Notes under the pieces: model-generated | Told to the model about the DNA's origin: nothing | The model's input: the letters and a program-made list of their open reading frames with translations, nothing else | Database searches by the model: none | Program-made: the position numbers and the translations under genes | DNA from: Hydrogenovibrio sp. SC-1 | GTDB lineage: Bacteria; Pseudomonadota; Gammaproteobacteria; Thiomicrospirales; Thiomicrospiraceae | NCBI RefSeq assembly: GCF_002848135.1 | Contig: NZ_PKGB01000022.1 | Location: forward strand, 1-35,992 | Direction: 5' to 3' | DNA length: 35,992 nt | Part shown: positions 15,801 to 24,830 of the stretch, piece after piece | Layout of the letters: the number at the start of each line of letters is the position of its first letter | Position numbering within the stretch: the stretch's first letter is position 1

Positions 15801-16371
15801 CGAAATTTATCGTGAAGAACTCGATAAAATGGTTGAGCAAAAACTGTCCGCATTACGGCCAGAAAAATGGCAGAAAAAATGGGTAGCCGGTTTAATTGTC
15901 GAAGCGCGTAGTAAAGTCACTAAAAGTGGCAGCCGTATGGGCTTTTTAGCAATAGATGATCAAACGGCACGGTTGGATGTGGTGCTACGTCCAGCGGTGT
16001 TTGAATCGAGTCGCGATTTATTGTCGCCGGATTCCGTGGTACTGGTGTATGGTGAAGTCGCAGAGGACACCTTTAATGGCGGTATTAAAATTGATGCTGA
16101 ACAGTTGGTTTCGCTTGCTGAGGCTCGGGTTGAAAAGGCTAGAGCGATAAAACTCTATGCCAATAACACGATTGAAGTAAACCAGATTCAAGCGCTGGCA
16201 GCGACACTATCGGCTTATCGAGCGGAACAGGGGTTACCTTTAGTGGTTGATTATCAATGTTCGGAAGCCAAGGCTCAGCTCAAATCCGATGACAATACAC
16301 AGTTTTTACCCGATGATGAGCTGTTAGAAGCCCTGAGAGCCGATGGCTGGGAACTGGAAGTGGTCTATTAG
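12895..16371 (+). CDS. dnaE: DNA polymerase III alpha subunit
   Basis: 1158 residues from ATG 12895 (MSQFVHLHLHSEYS), close to E. coli (1160). The upstream frame to 12841 adds 18 unlike residues. Domains: PHP (1 to about 280, HLHSEYSVVDATLKV), polymerase palm/fingers with catalytic D404 and D406 in PDFDVDF and D558 in KFDFLGL (E. coli D401, D403, D555), GPGRGSGAGSLVAY, and YTLGGADMLRRAMGKKK. A helix-hairpin-helix follows (AIKGVGESALLGI). The internal beta-clamp-binding motif QADLF is at 923-927. An OB domain and a tau-binding C-terminus complete it. It is the replicative polymerase in the Pol III holoenzyme, with all key residues conserved. Confidence 0.99.
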   Translation: MSQFVHLHLHSEYSVVDATLKVKSAIALAKSSGQPAIALTDEMNMFALIKFYNAAIQAGIKPIIGADCLIEGDDGQVFKVTCLCQNNQGYLNLSRLISRAYLQNQKLVENAMKPLIKQDWLADLNEGLIILSGGTDGDVGQALLSEKLNLAAKRTNWWMQYFPDRFYLELVRNGRPEESIYIAAAVELAQKYELPVVATNNVRFEKLEDFDAHEVRVCIHDGYILEDPNRPRRYTEEQYFRSSEEMVELFKDFPEAIENSVEIAKRCNVTLTLGTYFLPDFPVPEGHTIESYFIEESQKGLEERLQFLYGHLSPEDFAQTRQPYDDRLKFELDIIIQMGFPGYFFIVADFIQWGKNHQVPVGPGRGSGAGSLVAYVLKITDLDPLQYDLLFERFLNPERVSMPDFDVDFCMERRDLVIDYVSKQYGQDHVSQIVTFGTMAAKAVVRDVGRVLGYGYGMVDSIAKLIPNDLGIKLSGALEQEPQLQERYDQDEDVKELLDLALTLEGTVRNTGKHAGGVVIGPKPLDHFCPLSCEPDGTSVVTQLDKNDVETAGLVKFDFLGLRTLTIIDWALQFINEGKQPGDDGFIEIERIPLDDPLTFDLIKTGKTTGVFQLESSGMQNLIVRLRPDCFEDIIALVALFRPGPLESGMVDNFIARKHGKEKVSYPDAQYQHESLKETLEPTYGVILYQEQVMQIAQILAGYTLGGADMLRRAMGKKKPEEMAKQRSIFKEGAIKNGVDGDLAMKIFDLVEKFAGYGFNKSHSAAYALVSYQSAWLKTHFPAEFMAAQISSDMDTTDKVVHMVNECHAMGIGVAQPSINDGEIHFKAIRGERKIRYGLGAIKGVGESALLGIIEERNQHGAYQDLFDFCLRVTRKVNKRVIEALIVAGAMDCLHDNRNAMLHSVGLALQKAEQHHKNEEAGQADLFGDVSTFEAENLAELVSVPELSDKQRLKAEKEVLGLYMTGHPIEIYREELDKMVEQKLSALRPEKWQKKWVAGLIVEARSKVTKSGSRMGFLAIDDQTARLDVVLRPAVFESSRDLLSPDSVVLVYGEVAEDTFNGGIKIDAEQLVSLAEARVEKARAIKLYANNTIEVNQIQALAATLSAYRAEQGLPLVVDYQCSEAKAQLKSDDNTQFLPDDELLEALRADGWELEVVY

Positions 16372-16521
16372 TATAGTAGCAAGTTACTTTATGTGAAGTG
16401 ATGCCGCCCGGATTGCACATTGAGTGTGTTTATTAAGGATATAAGCGATTTTTGTTCCTAATTTTAGAACGATCCCGATAGAATAGTGATACAACTTAAC
16501 CGATTGACACAGGAGACCTGA

Positions 16522-18486
16522 ATGTCTAATAACATCGAGTCGATTTTGCAAGAAAATCGTATTTTTCAACCATCCGAATCTTTCAAGCAACAAGCCAATA
16601 TTTCTGAAGCAGATTATCAAGCGTTACTGAAAAAAGCCGAAACCGACTATGAAGGGTTTTGGTGTGACTTGGCGAGGGAAAAATTATCTTGGTCAAAACC
16701 CTTTACGATGGGATTGGATGATCGTAATCCGCCATTTTACAAGTGGTTTAGTGACGGTGAGTTAAATGCTTCTTATAACTGTATTGATCGCCATTTAGAG
16801 GATAAAGAAGATAAATTGGCGATTATTTTTGAAGCCGATGACGGCACGGTTGAACACTATACCTATAAAGATCTGCACGATGAAGTGTGCCGTTTAGCAA
16901 ATGCCTTAACGGCACAAGGCATTACTCAAGGCGATCGCGTGGTTATCTATATGCCAATGATTCCGCAGGCCGTTTTTGCGATGCAGGCCTGTGCGCGAAT
17001 TGGGGCGATTCATTCCATCGTGTTTGGTGGTTTTTCAGCAGAAGCCTTACGTGACCGAATTGAAGATGCCAGCGCGAAAATGGTGATTACCGCAAATGCG
17101 GGTCGTCGTGGTGGTAAGTCAGTTCCATTGAAATCTGCAGTGGATGAAGCACTCGAAAAAGGTGGGAATTCTGTCCGTAAGGTTTTGGTTTATAAGAGAA
17201 CAGATGATGCCATCTCTTTAAAAGAAGGTCGCGATATTACTTGGCATGATGCGATTGCAGGAATGAGCAACTATCATGATGCAGTGATGGTGAATGCTGA
17301 GCACCCATTGTTCCTACTCTATACTTCCGGTTCAACCGGCAAGCCAAAGGGGATTCAACACAGTACGGGTGGGTATTTACTCAATGCACATCTGACTAAT
17401 GAATGGGTGTTTGATTTAAAAGACAGTGATGTCTTTTGGTGTACCGCTGATGTGGGCTGGATAACCGGTCATACCTATGTCGCCTATGGCCCTTTATCCA
17501 TGGGGATGACCATGGTTATGTTCGAAGGGGTTCCGACTTATCCGGATGCCGGACGTTTTTGGCAGGTGTGTCAAGATCATGGCGTGACCGTCTTCTATAC
17601 CGCGCCGACAGCCATTCGCGCATTAATGAAGTTTGGTAATGACTTACCAAATCAATATGACTTGTCAAAATTGCGATTACTGGGAACCGTTGGTGAGCCG
17701 ATTAACCCTGAAGCTTGGATGTGGTATCACCAAGTGATTGGTCGGGGTGAGTGTCCTATTATGGATACCTGGTGGCAAACAGAAACCGGAGCTCACATGA
17801 TTGCACCGATTCCGGGTGTTACCGCATTAAAACCGGGATCTTGTACCAAACCGTTACCCGGTATTGATGCGCACATTGTGGATGAATCCGGCGAAGAATT
17901 AACACATGGTGAGGGTGGTTACTTAGTGATCCGCAAACCATGGCCGTCAATGGTGAGAACCATCTGGGGGGATGATGATCGTTTTGTCGATACCTATTTT
18001 GCGATGTTCAACAATAAATATTATGTTGTCGGCGACAGTGCCCACTTAGATCTAGACGGTAATTTTTGGATAATGGGTCGTATTGATGATGTCTTGAATG
18101 TTTCAGGGCATCGGTTAGGCACGATGGAAATCGAGTCGGCACTGGTTTCGCATGAATGGGTGGCGGAAGCCGCGGTGGTTGGTAAGCCGCATGATGTGAA
18201 AGGCGAGTCGGTATTTGCGTTTGTGGTACTTAATATTGAAATTCCTGAAGATGGAAATGCGCGTTCTGAGTTGGTTCAAGCCTTGCGCAATCACGTTGCG
18301 AAAGAGATAGGACCAATTGCTAAACCGGATGATATTCGTTTTGGCTCGAACTTGCCTAAAACCCGCTCTGGAAAAATTATGCGGCGTTTACTGCGCAGCA
18401 TTGCCAAGGGCGAAGAAATTACCTCGGATACTTCGACGCTGGAAGATCCGGGGATTCTTGATCAATTTATGCAACCTAATAAATAG
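16522..18486 (+). CDS. acs: Acetyl-CoA synthetase (AMP-forming)
   Basis: 654 residues (E. coli Acs 652), AGGAG before the ATG. It makes acetyl-CoA from acetate, ATP and CoA via acetyl-AMP in the cytosol. ATP-binding P-loop [10 protein letters not shown] begins at T268. DTWWQTETG and the hinge/A8 region [16 protein letters not shown] are present. The catalytic Lys that is commonly acetylated by Pat enzymes lies in TRSGKIMRR at K618. [12 protein letters not shown] stretch (about 194-204) fits the CoA-binding P-loop-like region of Acs. The genes for a DUF485 protein and the acetate symporter follow in the same direction, an acetate uptake and activation module. A terminator-like hairpin lies between acs and the DUF485 gene. 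Confidence 0.98.
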   Translation: MSNNIESILQENRIFQPSESFKQQANISEADYQALLKKAETDYEGFWCDLAREKLSWSKPFTMGLDDRNPPFYKWFSDGELNASYNCIDRHLEDKEDKLAIIFEADDGTVEHYTYKDLHDEVCRLANALTAQGITQGDRVVIYMPMIPQAVFAMQACARIGAIHSIVFGGFSAEALRDRIEDASAKMVITANAGRRGGKSVPLKSAVDEALEKGGNSVRKVLVYKRTDDAISLKEGRDITWHDAIAGMSNYHDAVMVNAEHPLFLLYTSGSTGKPKGIQHSTGGYLLNAHLTNEWVFDLKDSDVFWCTADVGWITGHTYVAYGPLSMGMTMVMFEGVPTYPDAGRFWQVCQDHGVTVFYTAPTAIRALMKFGNDLPNQYDLSKLRLLGTVGEPINPEAWMWYHQVIGRGECPIMDTWWQTETGAHMIAPIPGVTALKPGSCTKPLPGIDAHIVDESGEELTHGEGGYLVIRKPWPSMVRTIWGDDDRFVDTYFAMFNNKYYVVGDSAHLDLDGNFWIMGRIDDVLNVSGHRLGTMEIESALVSHEWVAEAAVVGKPHDVKGESVFAFVVLNIEIPEDGNARSELVQALRNHVAKEIGPIAKPDDIRFGSNLPKTRSGKIMRRLLRSIAKGEEITSDTSTLEDPGILDQFMQPNK

Positions 18487-18516
18487 ATAATAGGGTTGTC
18501 TGAGAGAAATAAAAAA

Positions 18517-18561
18517 CTAGCTGGGATGGGGGGTAAAAGACCCAGGCCTGGCTATTTTTTT
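18517..18561 (+). terminator. Terminator-like hairpin after acs, contains CCAGGCCTGG copy 3
   Basis: CTGGG (18521-18525) pairs with CCCAG (18541-18545), and outer TAG with CTA, with the rest of CCAGGCCTGG (18542-18551) bulged, then seven T's. The palindrome can also fold on itself. It would reduce read-through into the DUF485-actP pair. Confidence 0.55.
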
Positions 18562-18645
18562 ATCCGCTGTGTTGTTTCAACACATTTTTGACTTTGCATG
18601 GAGCAAAACACTCTGAGCAAATGTTTACCGTTAGGAGGAAAGACA

Positions 18646-18951
18646 ATGGAAACGTCAAAAATTGAGAAGATAAAAAATCTTCCAGAGTATCAGCAGTTAG
18701 TGCGGGAGCGGACAAGCTTAGCTTGGAAGCTGTCGATTCTTATGTTAGTGGTTTATTATGGCTATATTTTATTGTTGGCTTTCAACCCGGAATTCTTTAC
18801 CGCGATTGTGAGTGGTGAGTATGTTTCAATAGGATTTCCTGTTGGCGTTGGCATTATCGTATTTGCCTTTTTATTGACGGGCTACTATGTAAAACGTGCC
18901 AATTCAGTTTTCGATGAATTAACCGCAAAAATTAAAAAAGAGGTCGAATAA
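18646..18951 (+). CDS. yjcH: DUF485 inner-membrane protein (YjcH-like)
   Basis: 101 residues from ATG 18646, preceded by AGGAGGA, the best ribosome site in the module. Two membrane helices ([18 protein letters not shown] and [19 protein letters not shown]) with a charged N-terminus and basic C-terminus, the DUF485 pattern. In E. coli YjcH is encoded between acs and actP, the same arrangement as here. Its role is not firmly established; it is presumed to assist the symporter. The stop overlaps the actP ATG by one base. Confidence 0.92.
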   Translation: METSKIEKIKNLPEYQQLVRERTSLAWKLSILMLVVYYGYILLLAFNPEFFTAIVSGEYVSIGFPVGVGIIVFAFLLTGYYVKRANSVFDELTAKIKKEVE

Positions 18952-20612
18952 TGAAACAGCTCTTCAATTTAAAATATTTGGCTGCGTTTGCATTACTGTT
19001 ACTGCCTTTGTCAGCGATGTCTTCTGGTATTGACGTGGCGGCACCAACTGAAAAAGTGACTAACTGGCCTGCGATTTCGATGTTTATTATTTTCGTCGGC
19101 TTTACGCTCTTTATCACCTATTGGGCGGCACAAAGAACCAAGTCGGCAAAAGACTTTTATGCAGCCGGTGGCGGTATTACCGGTATGCAGAATGGTTTGG
19201 CCATTGCGGGTGATTATATGTCGGCTGCGTCTTTCCTAGGGATTACTGGGATGGTCTATCTCAAAGGCTATGATGGGTTGATCTTTGCCATTGGTTTCTT
19301 GGTCGGTTGGCCGATTATTTTGTTCCTCATGTCAGAACGGTTAAGAAATCTAGGTAAGTTTACCTTTGCCGATGTGGCTTCTTATCGTTTTCAGCAAACG
19401 CCAATCCGTGTGCTATCGGCATTTGGTGGGATTGCCGTGGTTATCCTATATTTGATTGCTCAAATGGTGGGTGCTGGAAAACTGATTGAGTTGCTTTTTG
19501 GCCTTGATTTCAACTATGCCGTGGTCATGGTGGGTATCTTGATTATTGCCTATGTGACCTTTGGCGGTATGTTGGCAACCACTTGGGTACAAATCATTAA
19601 AGCTGTGTTGTTATTATCAGGGGCCACTTTCATTGCACTCGCGGTTATGTATAACATGGATTTCAGTTTTGAAACCCTATTTAAAACGGCAGTAGAAACC
19701 CGTGATGGTGATATGAATATTCTCTTCTCAGGTGGATTTGTTTCTGATCCGGTTAATGCTATTTCCTTAGGGATTGCTTTAATGTTTGGTACAGCGGGTT
19801 TACCGCATATTTTGATGCGATTCTTTACCGTGCCGGATGCCAAAGAAGCCCGTAAATCGGTGTTTTATGCCACCGGCTTTATCGGTTATTTCTATATTCT
19901 TGCCTTTATTATTGGCTTTGGGGCGATTGCAATGGTTGTTGCCTCTGAATATATGGATGGCTCGAAGTTGATTGGCGGTAATAATATGGCGGCGATTCAT
20001 TTATCACATGTTGTCGGAGGGGATTATTTCCTTGGCTTTATTTCAGCTGTTGCATTTGCAACCATTCTTGCCGTGGTATCAGGCTTAACGCTTGCAGGCG
20101 CCTCGGCCATATCACACGATATCTATGCGAATGTCATCAATAAAAATGCGACAGATGAGCAAGAAACCAAAGTAGCACGATTTGCAACGATTGTAATTGG
20201 TGCCTTGGCCATTTTATTTGGGATTGGCTTTAAGGACCAAAACATTGCGTTTGTGGTTGCCTTAGCCTTTACCATTGCGGCATCGGCAAACTTCCCTGTG
20301 TTGATTATGTCAATGTTCTGGGGCAATATGACCACACGTGGTGCGGTGATTGGTGGCTGGTTAGGCTTAGTGTCTGCTGTGGTAATGGTGATTCTGGGTC
20401 CAGTGGTCTGGACACAAATCTTAGCTATGGGTGATCCAATTGTGCCGTATAAGTTCCCAGCTTTATTCACGGTTGTGATTGCGTTTGTGGGTATCTGGTT
20501 CTTCTCCATTACCGATAACTCCGCAAGAGCCAAACAGGATCGAGAAGGCTTTGAAGCACAGTTTATCCGTTCTCAAACGGGGATTGGTGCTGAAGGCGCT
20601 TCGAGTCACTAA
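18951..20612 (+). CDS. actP: Acetate:cation symporter ActP
   Basis: 553 residues, sodium:solute symporter family. A signal-peptide-like N-terminus ([19 protein letters not shown]) precedes the transporter core, as in E. coli ActP (549 residues). About 13 membrane helices. Family motifs: [33 protein letters not shown], and [20 protein letters not shown]. It imports acetate and possibly other short carboxylates, and Acs then activates it. The start is coupled to the DUF485 gene. A strong terminator follows. Confidence 0.96.
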   Translation: MKQLFNLKYLAAFALLLLPLSAMSSGIDVAAPTEKVTNWPAISMFIIFVGFTLFITYWAAQRTKSAKDFYAAGGGITGMQNGLAIAGDYMSAASFLGITGMVYLKGYDGLIFAIGFLVGWPIILFLMSERLRNLGKFTFADVASYRFQQTPIRVLSAFGGIAVVILYLIAQMVGAGKLIELLFGLDFNYAVVMVGILIIAYVTFGGMLATTWVQIIKAVLLLSGATFIALAVMYNMDFSFETLFKTAVETRDGDMNILFSGGFVSDPVNAISLGIALMFGTAGLPHILMRFFTVPDAKEARKSVFYATGFIGYFYILAFIIGFGAIAMVVASEYMDGSKLIGGNNMAAIHLSHVVGGDYFLGFISAVAFATILAVVSGLTLAGASAISHDIYANVINKNATDEQETKVARFATIVIGALAILFGIGFKDQNIAFVVALAFTIAASANFPVLIMSMFWGNMTTRGAVIGGWLGLVSAVVMVILGPVVWTQILAMGDPIVPYKFPALFTVVIAFVGIWFFSITDNSARAKQDREGFEAQFIRSQTGIGAEGASSH

Positions 20613-20632
20613 TCGTTTGATCATAACGTATT

Positions 20633-20660
20633 AAAAAAGGAGGTTTTACCTCCTTTTTTT
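20633..20660 (+). terminator. Intrinsic terminator after actP
   Basis: AAAAAAGGAGGT, TTT loop, ACCTCCTTTTTT with T-run to 20660. Strong stem, 20 bases after the actP stop. Confidence 0.93.
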
Positions 20661-20710
20661 ATATGAGAAACGGATAAGATAATGGAAGTTTTTAGATAGG
20701 GAATAGTTGA

Positions 20711-22558
20711 ATGTCGACACAACAAGCATTGAATTTCTTACATCAAGTTTCCCCTTTTTCGTCATTGAATGACAAGGTGTTGGCAACCATTGCAGATGCG
20801 ATGGATGTGGTGTATTTTGCTTTGGGTTCTCAGTTAGAAATAACGCAATCGCAGAGCGAAAAGCAAAATGGCTACTTATATTTTGTGATTAAAGGCCATG
20901 TGGCTGAGTACGATGCCGAGCAACAACAACGAGCCGTCTATGGACACAATACTTTTTTTGGGGAAGCCACCTTATTACAAAAAGAAAGCTTTCTTCGCTA
21001 TGAAGTCATTGAAGAAGCGATTCTCTACCGATTACCTCAGTCGGTATTTATCGCGTTGTTGGAGCAACCCAATATAGAAGGGTATTTCGTAGACGATATC
21101 CTAACCAAACTCAATCGATTGCAGTCTCAACGCCAAGCTGAGGCGTCCAGTGATGCCTTAATGGGGATTGTTTCCGATGCGCCTTGGCAGAATTTAGTAG
21201 TGGTGTCCGCTGAACAGTCGATTCGTGATTGTGTTGAACAAATGCACAAACAACAAACCGATGCGAGTGTGATTGAACAACCGGATAACGAACCGGGTAT
21301 TGTTACCTCGATTGATTTATTAAATGCCCTGGCTTTAAACGAACACCAGCTTGATGATGCTGTGGGCCCGATTGCAAATCGACCTTTAGTTACCGTGCAT
21401 CAACTCGATTATTTATTTAACGCCTTACTCAAGATGACAAAATATCGAGTTAACCGGTTGGTGGTGCGTTCAGATGAGGAATTGATCGGTGTTTTGCATC
21501 AAAAAGAGTTGATGAGTGTCTTTGCTAATCAGTCTGGATTGGCGGTTGTGAAAATCCAACAGGCGCAAACGGTGGCAGATTTAAGAGCAGTGGTTGACGA
21601 AATTGACCGCCTTGTTATTCATTTAAATAACCGAGGGGTAAAAACCCACTATATCGCAAAATTAGTCAATGAATTACACCGTAAATTAATTCAAAAAGTC
21701 TTTGAATTGCTGACAATTGATAGGCCTGAGGTACAGCAGGGCTGTTTGATGGTGATGGGCAGTGAAGGGCGTGCTGAACAGGTAATTCGAACCGACCAGG
21801 ATAATGCCTTTATTCTGCCAGATTCCGTGCAAAAACACCCAGGCCTGGGTGTTTTCATGCAACAATTCAGCCAAGCTTTAATTGATTTAGGTTTTCCTCG
21901 TTGCCCTGGCAATATTATGGTTTCAAATCCAGAATGGTGTTTAACCTTGTCTGAGTTTAAACAGCAATTGCGGGATTGGTTAAACCACCCCACGGCAGAC
22001 ACGCTAATGAAAGTCTCGATTTTATTCGATGCCGAAGCGATATTGGGCGATGCCAACTTATTAGCCGAACTCAAGCAAACGCTGTTTAAATGGGTCGCAG
22101 CCAACCAACATTTCTTGCCGCATTTTGCCAAGCCAGTGTTGATGTTTGATACGCCCATTAACTTTTTTGGTCATTGGGTTAAAGAGAAACCATCCGGTCA
22201 GGCTCAAATTGATCTTAAAAAAACCGGTATCTTTCCTATCGTGCATGGTGTGCGGTGCTTGGCTTTAAAGCATGGCATCACTAAAACCAATACCCATTGG
22301 CGCATTAAAGCGTTAATGGATATGGGCGTTCTGGACGAGACCTTTGGTTTTGAATTGGGAGAGGTGCTTAATTTTATGAATACCTTGCGGCTGGAAGCCA
22401 TGATCGTGCAGTTAAATTGTGAAAAAACGCCTGACAATCTCATACAGGTGACGCAATTGTCCTCATTACAACAAGATTTACTTAAGGATGGTTTTAAAGT
22501 GGTCAGTCGGTTTAAACAACGAATTGATCACCAGTTTAAGGTCAGTGCGGTGTTGTAA
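20711..22558 (+). CDS. cNMP-binding/CBS/DUF294 nucleotidyltransferase-like protein
   Basis: 615 residues. Order: cyclic-nucleotide-binding-like domain (about 10-125; VYGHNTFFGEATLL), CBS pair (about 155-285), DUF294 nucleotidyltransferase-like domain (about 310-450) and DUF294 C-terminal domain (about 475-610). The nucleotidyltransferase signature is intact: MGSEGRAEQ at 349-357 and TDQDNA at 361-366, the same arrangement as the GlnD/GlnE-like fold, so transferase activity on a protein or small molecule is possible. Genes of this type commonly sit beside acs/actP in gammaproteobacteria, suggesting control of acetate metabolism by nucleotide signals. It abuts the exonuclease gene with no gap. 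A perfect 24-bp palindrome sits in codons 374-382. Confidence 0.92.
   Translation: MSTQQALNFLHQVSPFSSLNDKVLATIADAMDVVYFALGSQLEITQSQSEKQNGYLYFVIKGHVAEYDAEQQQRAVYGHNTFFGEATLLQKESFLRYEVIEEAILYRLPQSVFIALLEQPNIEGYFVDDILTKLNRLQSQRQAEASSDALMGIVSDAPWQNLVVVSAEQSIRDCVEQMHKQQTDASVIEQPDNEPGIVTSIDLLNALALNEHQLDDAVGPIANRPLVTVHQLDYLFNALLKMTKYRVNRLVVRSDEELIGVLHQKELMSVFANQSGLAVVKIQQAQTVADLRAVVDEIDRLVIHLNNRGVKTHYIAKLVNELHRKLIQKVFELLTIDRPEVQQGCLMVMGSEGRAEQVIRTDQDNAFILPDSVQKHPGLGVFMQQFSQALIDLGFPRCPGNIMVSNPEWCLTLSEFKQQLRDWLNHPTADTLMKVSILFDAEAILGDANLLAELKQTLFKWVAANQHFLPHFAKPVLMFDTPINFFGHWVKEKPSGQAQIDLKKTGIFPIVHGVRCLALKHGITKTNTHWRIKALMDMGVLDETFGFELGEVLNFMNTLRLEAMIVQLNCEKTPDNLIQVTQLSSLQQDLLKDGFKVVSRFKQRIDHQFKVSAVL
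21832..21855. repeat. Perfect 24-bp palindrome inside the DUF294 gene (CCAGGCCTGG copy 4)
   Basis: Half-site AAAACACCCAGG followed by its exact reverse complement. The core 10-mer is at 21839-21848. It is read as KHPGLGVF in the host gene. Confidence 0.8.
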
Positions 22559-23176
22559 ATGTTAAAAAAATGGCGACGAAATTGGCAGAAAAAACGCCTA
22601 AAAGATCCGAGTTTTCAGTTTTTATTTGAAACGCCCCCCGATGAGGATCTGGTGTGTTTTGATTGTGAAACCAGCGGACTGAACCCGAAAAAAGATGTAT
22701 TGATTTCATTAAGTGCAGTGAAAATTCGTGGTCAAAGCATTTTGACCAGCCAGGCCTTAAATCTAACCTTTTCTCAAGCGCAACCCATTTCGGAAGCCAG
22801 TATTAAAGTACATATGATTCGTAATCAAGACACATTAACCGGACTGCCACCACAGCAAGCGATACAACAGTTTTTGCAGTTTATTGGGAGTCGACCATTA
22901 GTGGGGTACTATTTAGAATTTGATGTAGCAATGGTCAACCAAGTTATTCGACCCTGGTTAGGAATTCAGTTACCGAACCCACAAATTGAAGTATCAGAGC
23001 TGTATTATGATCTAAAATTTTCTCAGCAGTCGCATGCTATTCCGCAGCCTGCCATCAATTTATCCTTTCAAACCATTTTAGACGATTTGAAAATTCCAAA
23101 TTTCGGCCAACATGATGCCTTTAACGATGCATTGATGACCGCACTGGTTTATTTAAAACTCACTCAACTCAAGTGA
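22559..23176 (+). CDS. DEDDh 3'-5' exonuclease (DnaQ-like)
   Basis: 205 residues. Exonuclease motifs: ExoI with D35 and E37 (VCFDCETSGL), ExoII with D122 (YYLEFDVAMVNQ), ExoIII with H185 and D190 (GQHDAFNDAL). All four metal/catalytic residues of the DEDDh class are present. The N-terminus is strongly basic (MLKKWRRNWQKKR). Its ATG follows the DUF294 stop directly. Homologues are often annotated as Pol III epsilon, but the length and pairing with a DUF294 gene point to a separate family member. The substrate is unknown; RNA, DNA or a nucleotide product of the DUF294 protein are all possible. Confidence 0.92.
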   Translation: MLKKWRRNWQKKRLKDPSFQFLFETPPDEDLVCFDCETSGLNPKKDVLISLSAVKIRGQSILTSQALNLTFSQAQPISEASIKVHMIRNQDTLTGLPPQQAIQQFLQFIGSRPLVGYYLEFDVAMVNQVIRPWLGIQLPNPQIEVSELYYDLKFSQQSHAIPQPAINLSFQTILDDLKIPNFGQHDAFNDALMTALVYLKLTQLK

Positions 23177-23181
23177 GAAAT

Positions 23182-24534
23182 TTAGATGGTAACGCCATCT
23201 TTACCATTATGTTTGGTCTGATACAGTTTTTCATCGGCTAAGGCGATGGTTCTTTCATAGTCGGGGTGACCGTCAAATTCGGCTATGCCGATAGAAATGG
23301 TTACTTTGAGTTGCCGACCATTTCTGATAGAAACGATCATTTTACGAACTTTGTCGAGCATTTTTACCGCAGCTTTCTGAGCATTCTCTAAGTTGGTTTC
23401 AGGCAGTAAAATCAAGAATTCTTCGCCGCCATAACGAAAAGCATAATCGGTAACGCGTAAGGCGTTTTTTAGTAATCGGCCAATCATTGACAAAACCTCA
23501 TCTCCCGCTTGATGACCGTGGATGTCGTTGATGTGTTTGAAGTCATCAATATCGATCATCATTAAGCTAAATGGGGTTTCAGTGCGCATTGCCATTTGCG
23601 ATTCATTTTGTAAAATCGGGTCAAGAAAACGACGTTCAATTAAAAATGTCAATGAATCTTCTCGGGTTGAGGTTTCAATATTGGCATTGGCAATCTGCGA
23701 TAACATCCAGCCAGATTCCTTGGTCAGGTCGCTGATAGTTTTAAGTGCCTGATTTCTGTGTTCAGGGTCATTGTTTTTAATGGCGGTGAGTTCGGACTGT
23801 ATGGCGGTGAGGTTGGCTTGGATTTTTTGTGTAGTGCTGGATTCCGCACAAACAAAATTCAATTTATGTCGAATCCATAATGCAAAATCTTGTTGATGGA
23901 TATCAAAGTAAGTTGATGAGGGGTTTTCAAATAACAAAGCCCCCATGAATTGGCTTAACCAACCGTAAAAATCGCCTTTAATGCGTTCAATCTCAATGGC
24001 CAATTCTTGCGCTGTGGAATGGCTTCGAAATTCTTGAGCCGTGCGCTCATTTTGTAGGTGACCTTCCATATAGGATTCATTGATTAAACTTAAGCTGGCA
24101 TCCAAAAGTTGATCCATTAATGGAATAAAACGCAGTTTATCACTGTCTGAATAGTCAGGGCTTGCACTGAGCGTTTGGTAGAGCACCTGCTTAATAATAT
24201 TCATTGCGCAATTTACCAGCGACATTGGAACGTCTACTCGAGTATGAACAGCTCCGACATGGCGTTGTGTTTGTACAATTTCAACACGGGCTTCAGGTGT
24301 CATTTTGGGTGTTAGGGTTTGTAAAATCCATTTTTGGAGTTCTGCTTTAAGTTTGACCTCAACTAATTCATTGGAAATATAAGGCTGGCTCTTTGGATCC
24401 GAAAGCAAAACGTCGTAAAAATGATCGGCACATTCAGCGGTAGTATCAGTTATAAGCGGGGAGAAAAGTGATAATAATTGATTGTTTTCATCCGTATAGA
24501 AATTGCCAATATAGAATTGCTGAAGAGTGTTCAT
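23182..24534 (-). CDS. Globin-coupled haem sensor diguanylate cyclase (DosC-like)
   Basis: 450 residues (E. coli DosC 460). The N-terminal sensor globin (about 1-160) has a proximal His at H97 in RHVGAVHTRVDVP and a distal Tyr at Y40 in DHFYDVLL, matching DosC H98 and Y43; L62 matches DosC L65. A helical middle domain (about 175-290) is followed by a GGDEF domain (about 291-450) with the active-site GGEEF at 369-373 and I-site RVTD at 360-363. Expected role: cytosolic oxygen-responsive c-di-GMP synthesis. No phosphodiesterase partner (DosP) is adjacent. It is transcribed away from acnB, and converges on the exonuclease gene with a five-base gap. The FNR-like box upstream suggests oxygen-linked transcription as well. 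Confidence 0.93.
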   Translation of the reverse strand: MNTLQQFYIGNFYTDENNQLLSLFSPLITDTTAECADHFYDVLLSDPKSQPYISNELVEVKLKAELQKWILQTLTPKMTPEARVEIVQTQRHVGAVHTRVDVPMSLVNCAMNIIKQVLYQTLSASPDYSDSDKLRFIPLMDQLLDASLSLINESYMEGHLQNERTAQEFRSHSTAQELAIEIERIKGDFYGWLSQFMGALLFENPSSTYFDIHQQDFALWIRHKLNFVCAESSTTQKIQANLTAIQSELTAIKNNDPEHRNQALKTISDLTKESGWMLSQIANANIETSTREDSLTFLIERRFLDPILQNESQMAMRTETPFSLMMIDIDDFKHINDIHGHQAGDEVLSMIGRLLKNALRVTDYAFRYGGEEFLILLPETNLENAQKAAVKMLDKVRKMIVSIRNGRQLKVTISIGIAEFDGHPDYERTIALADEKLYQTKHNGKDGVTI

Positions 24535-24625
24535 TGCGGAGCGCCTTATTTTTCGAGAGTCATTGTTTTTTAGATAAGTGATAGATAACTCACATCCTAA
24601 ATCGAATCTGCTATTTAAACGGTTG

Positions 24626-24639
24626 TTGCATTAGATCAA
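24626..24639. promoter_or_regulatory. FNR/CRP-like box between the globin cyclase and acnB
   Basis: TTGCA-TTAG-ATCAA matches nine of ten fixed bases of the FNR consensus TTGAT-N4-ATCAA. It lies about 92 bases upstream of the cyclase ATG and about 190 upstream of acnB. Which gene it serves is not clear from the sequence. Confidence 0.45.
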
Positions 24640-24830
24640 GCTAGCCTATCAATTTTTAAGAGCACTGTTTGATGAAATTGCACAGGAACGGGTGTTAAAA
24701 AAGCAAAAATTGAACGACATCAAGTTCAATAAGGTATTGATTTGGCAGGGTGCGTTTTTTGTCTTTCAGCGGATAGGGATGACTGTGGTAAAATACCGTG
24801 AATTAATTTTTTAAAAAGGATGCAAAGACG

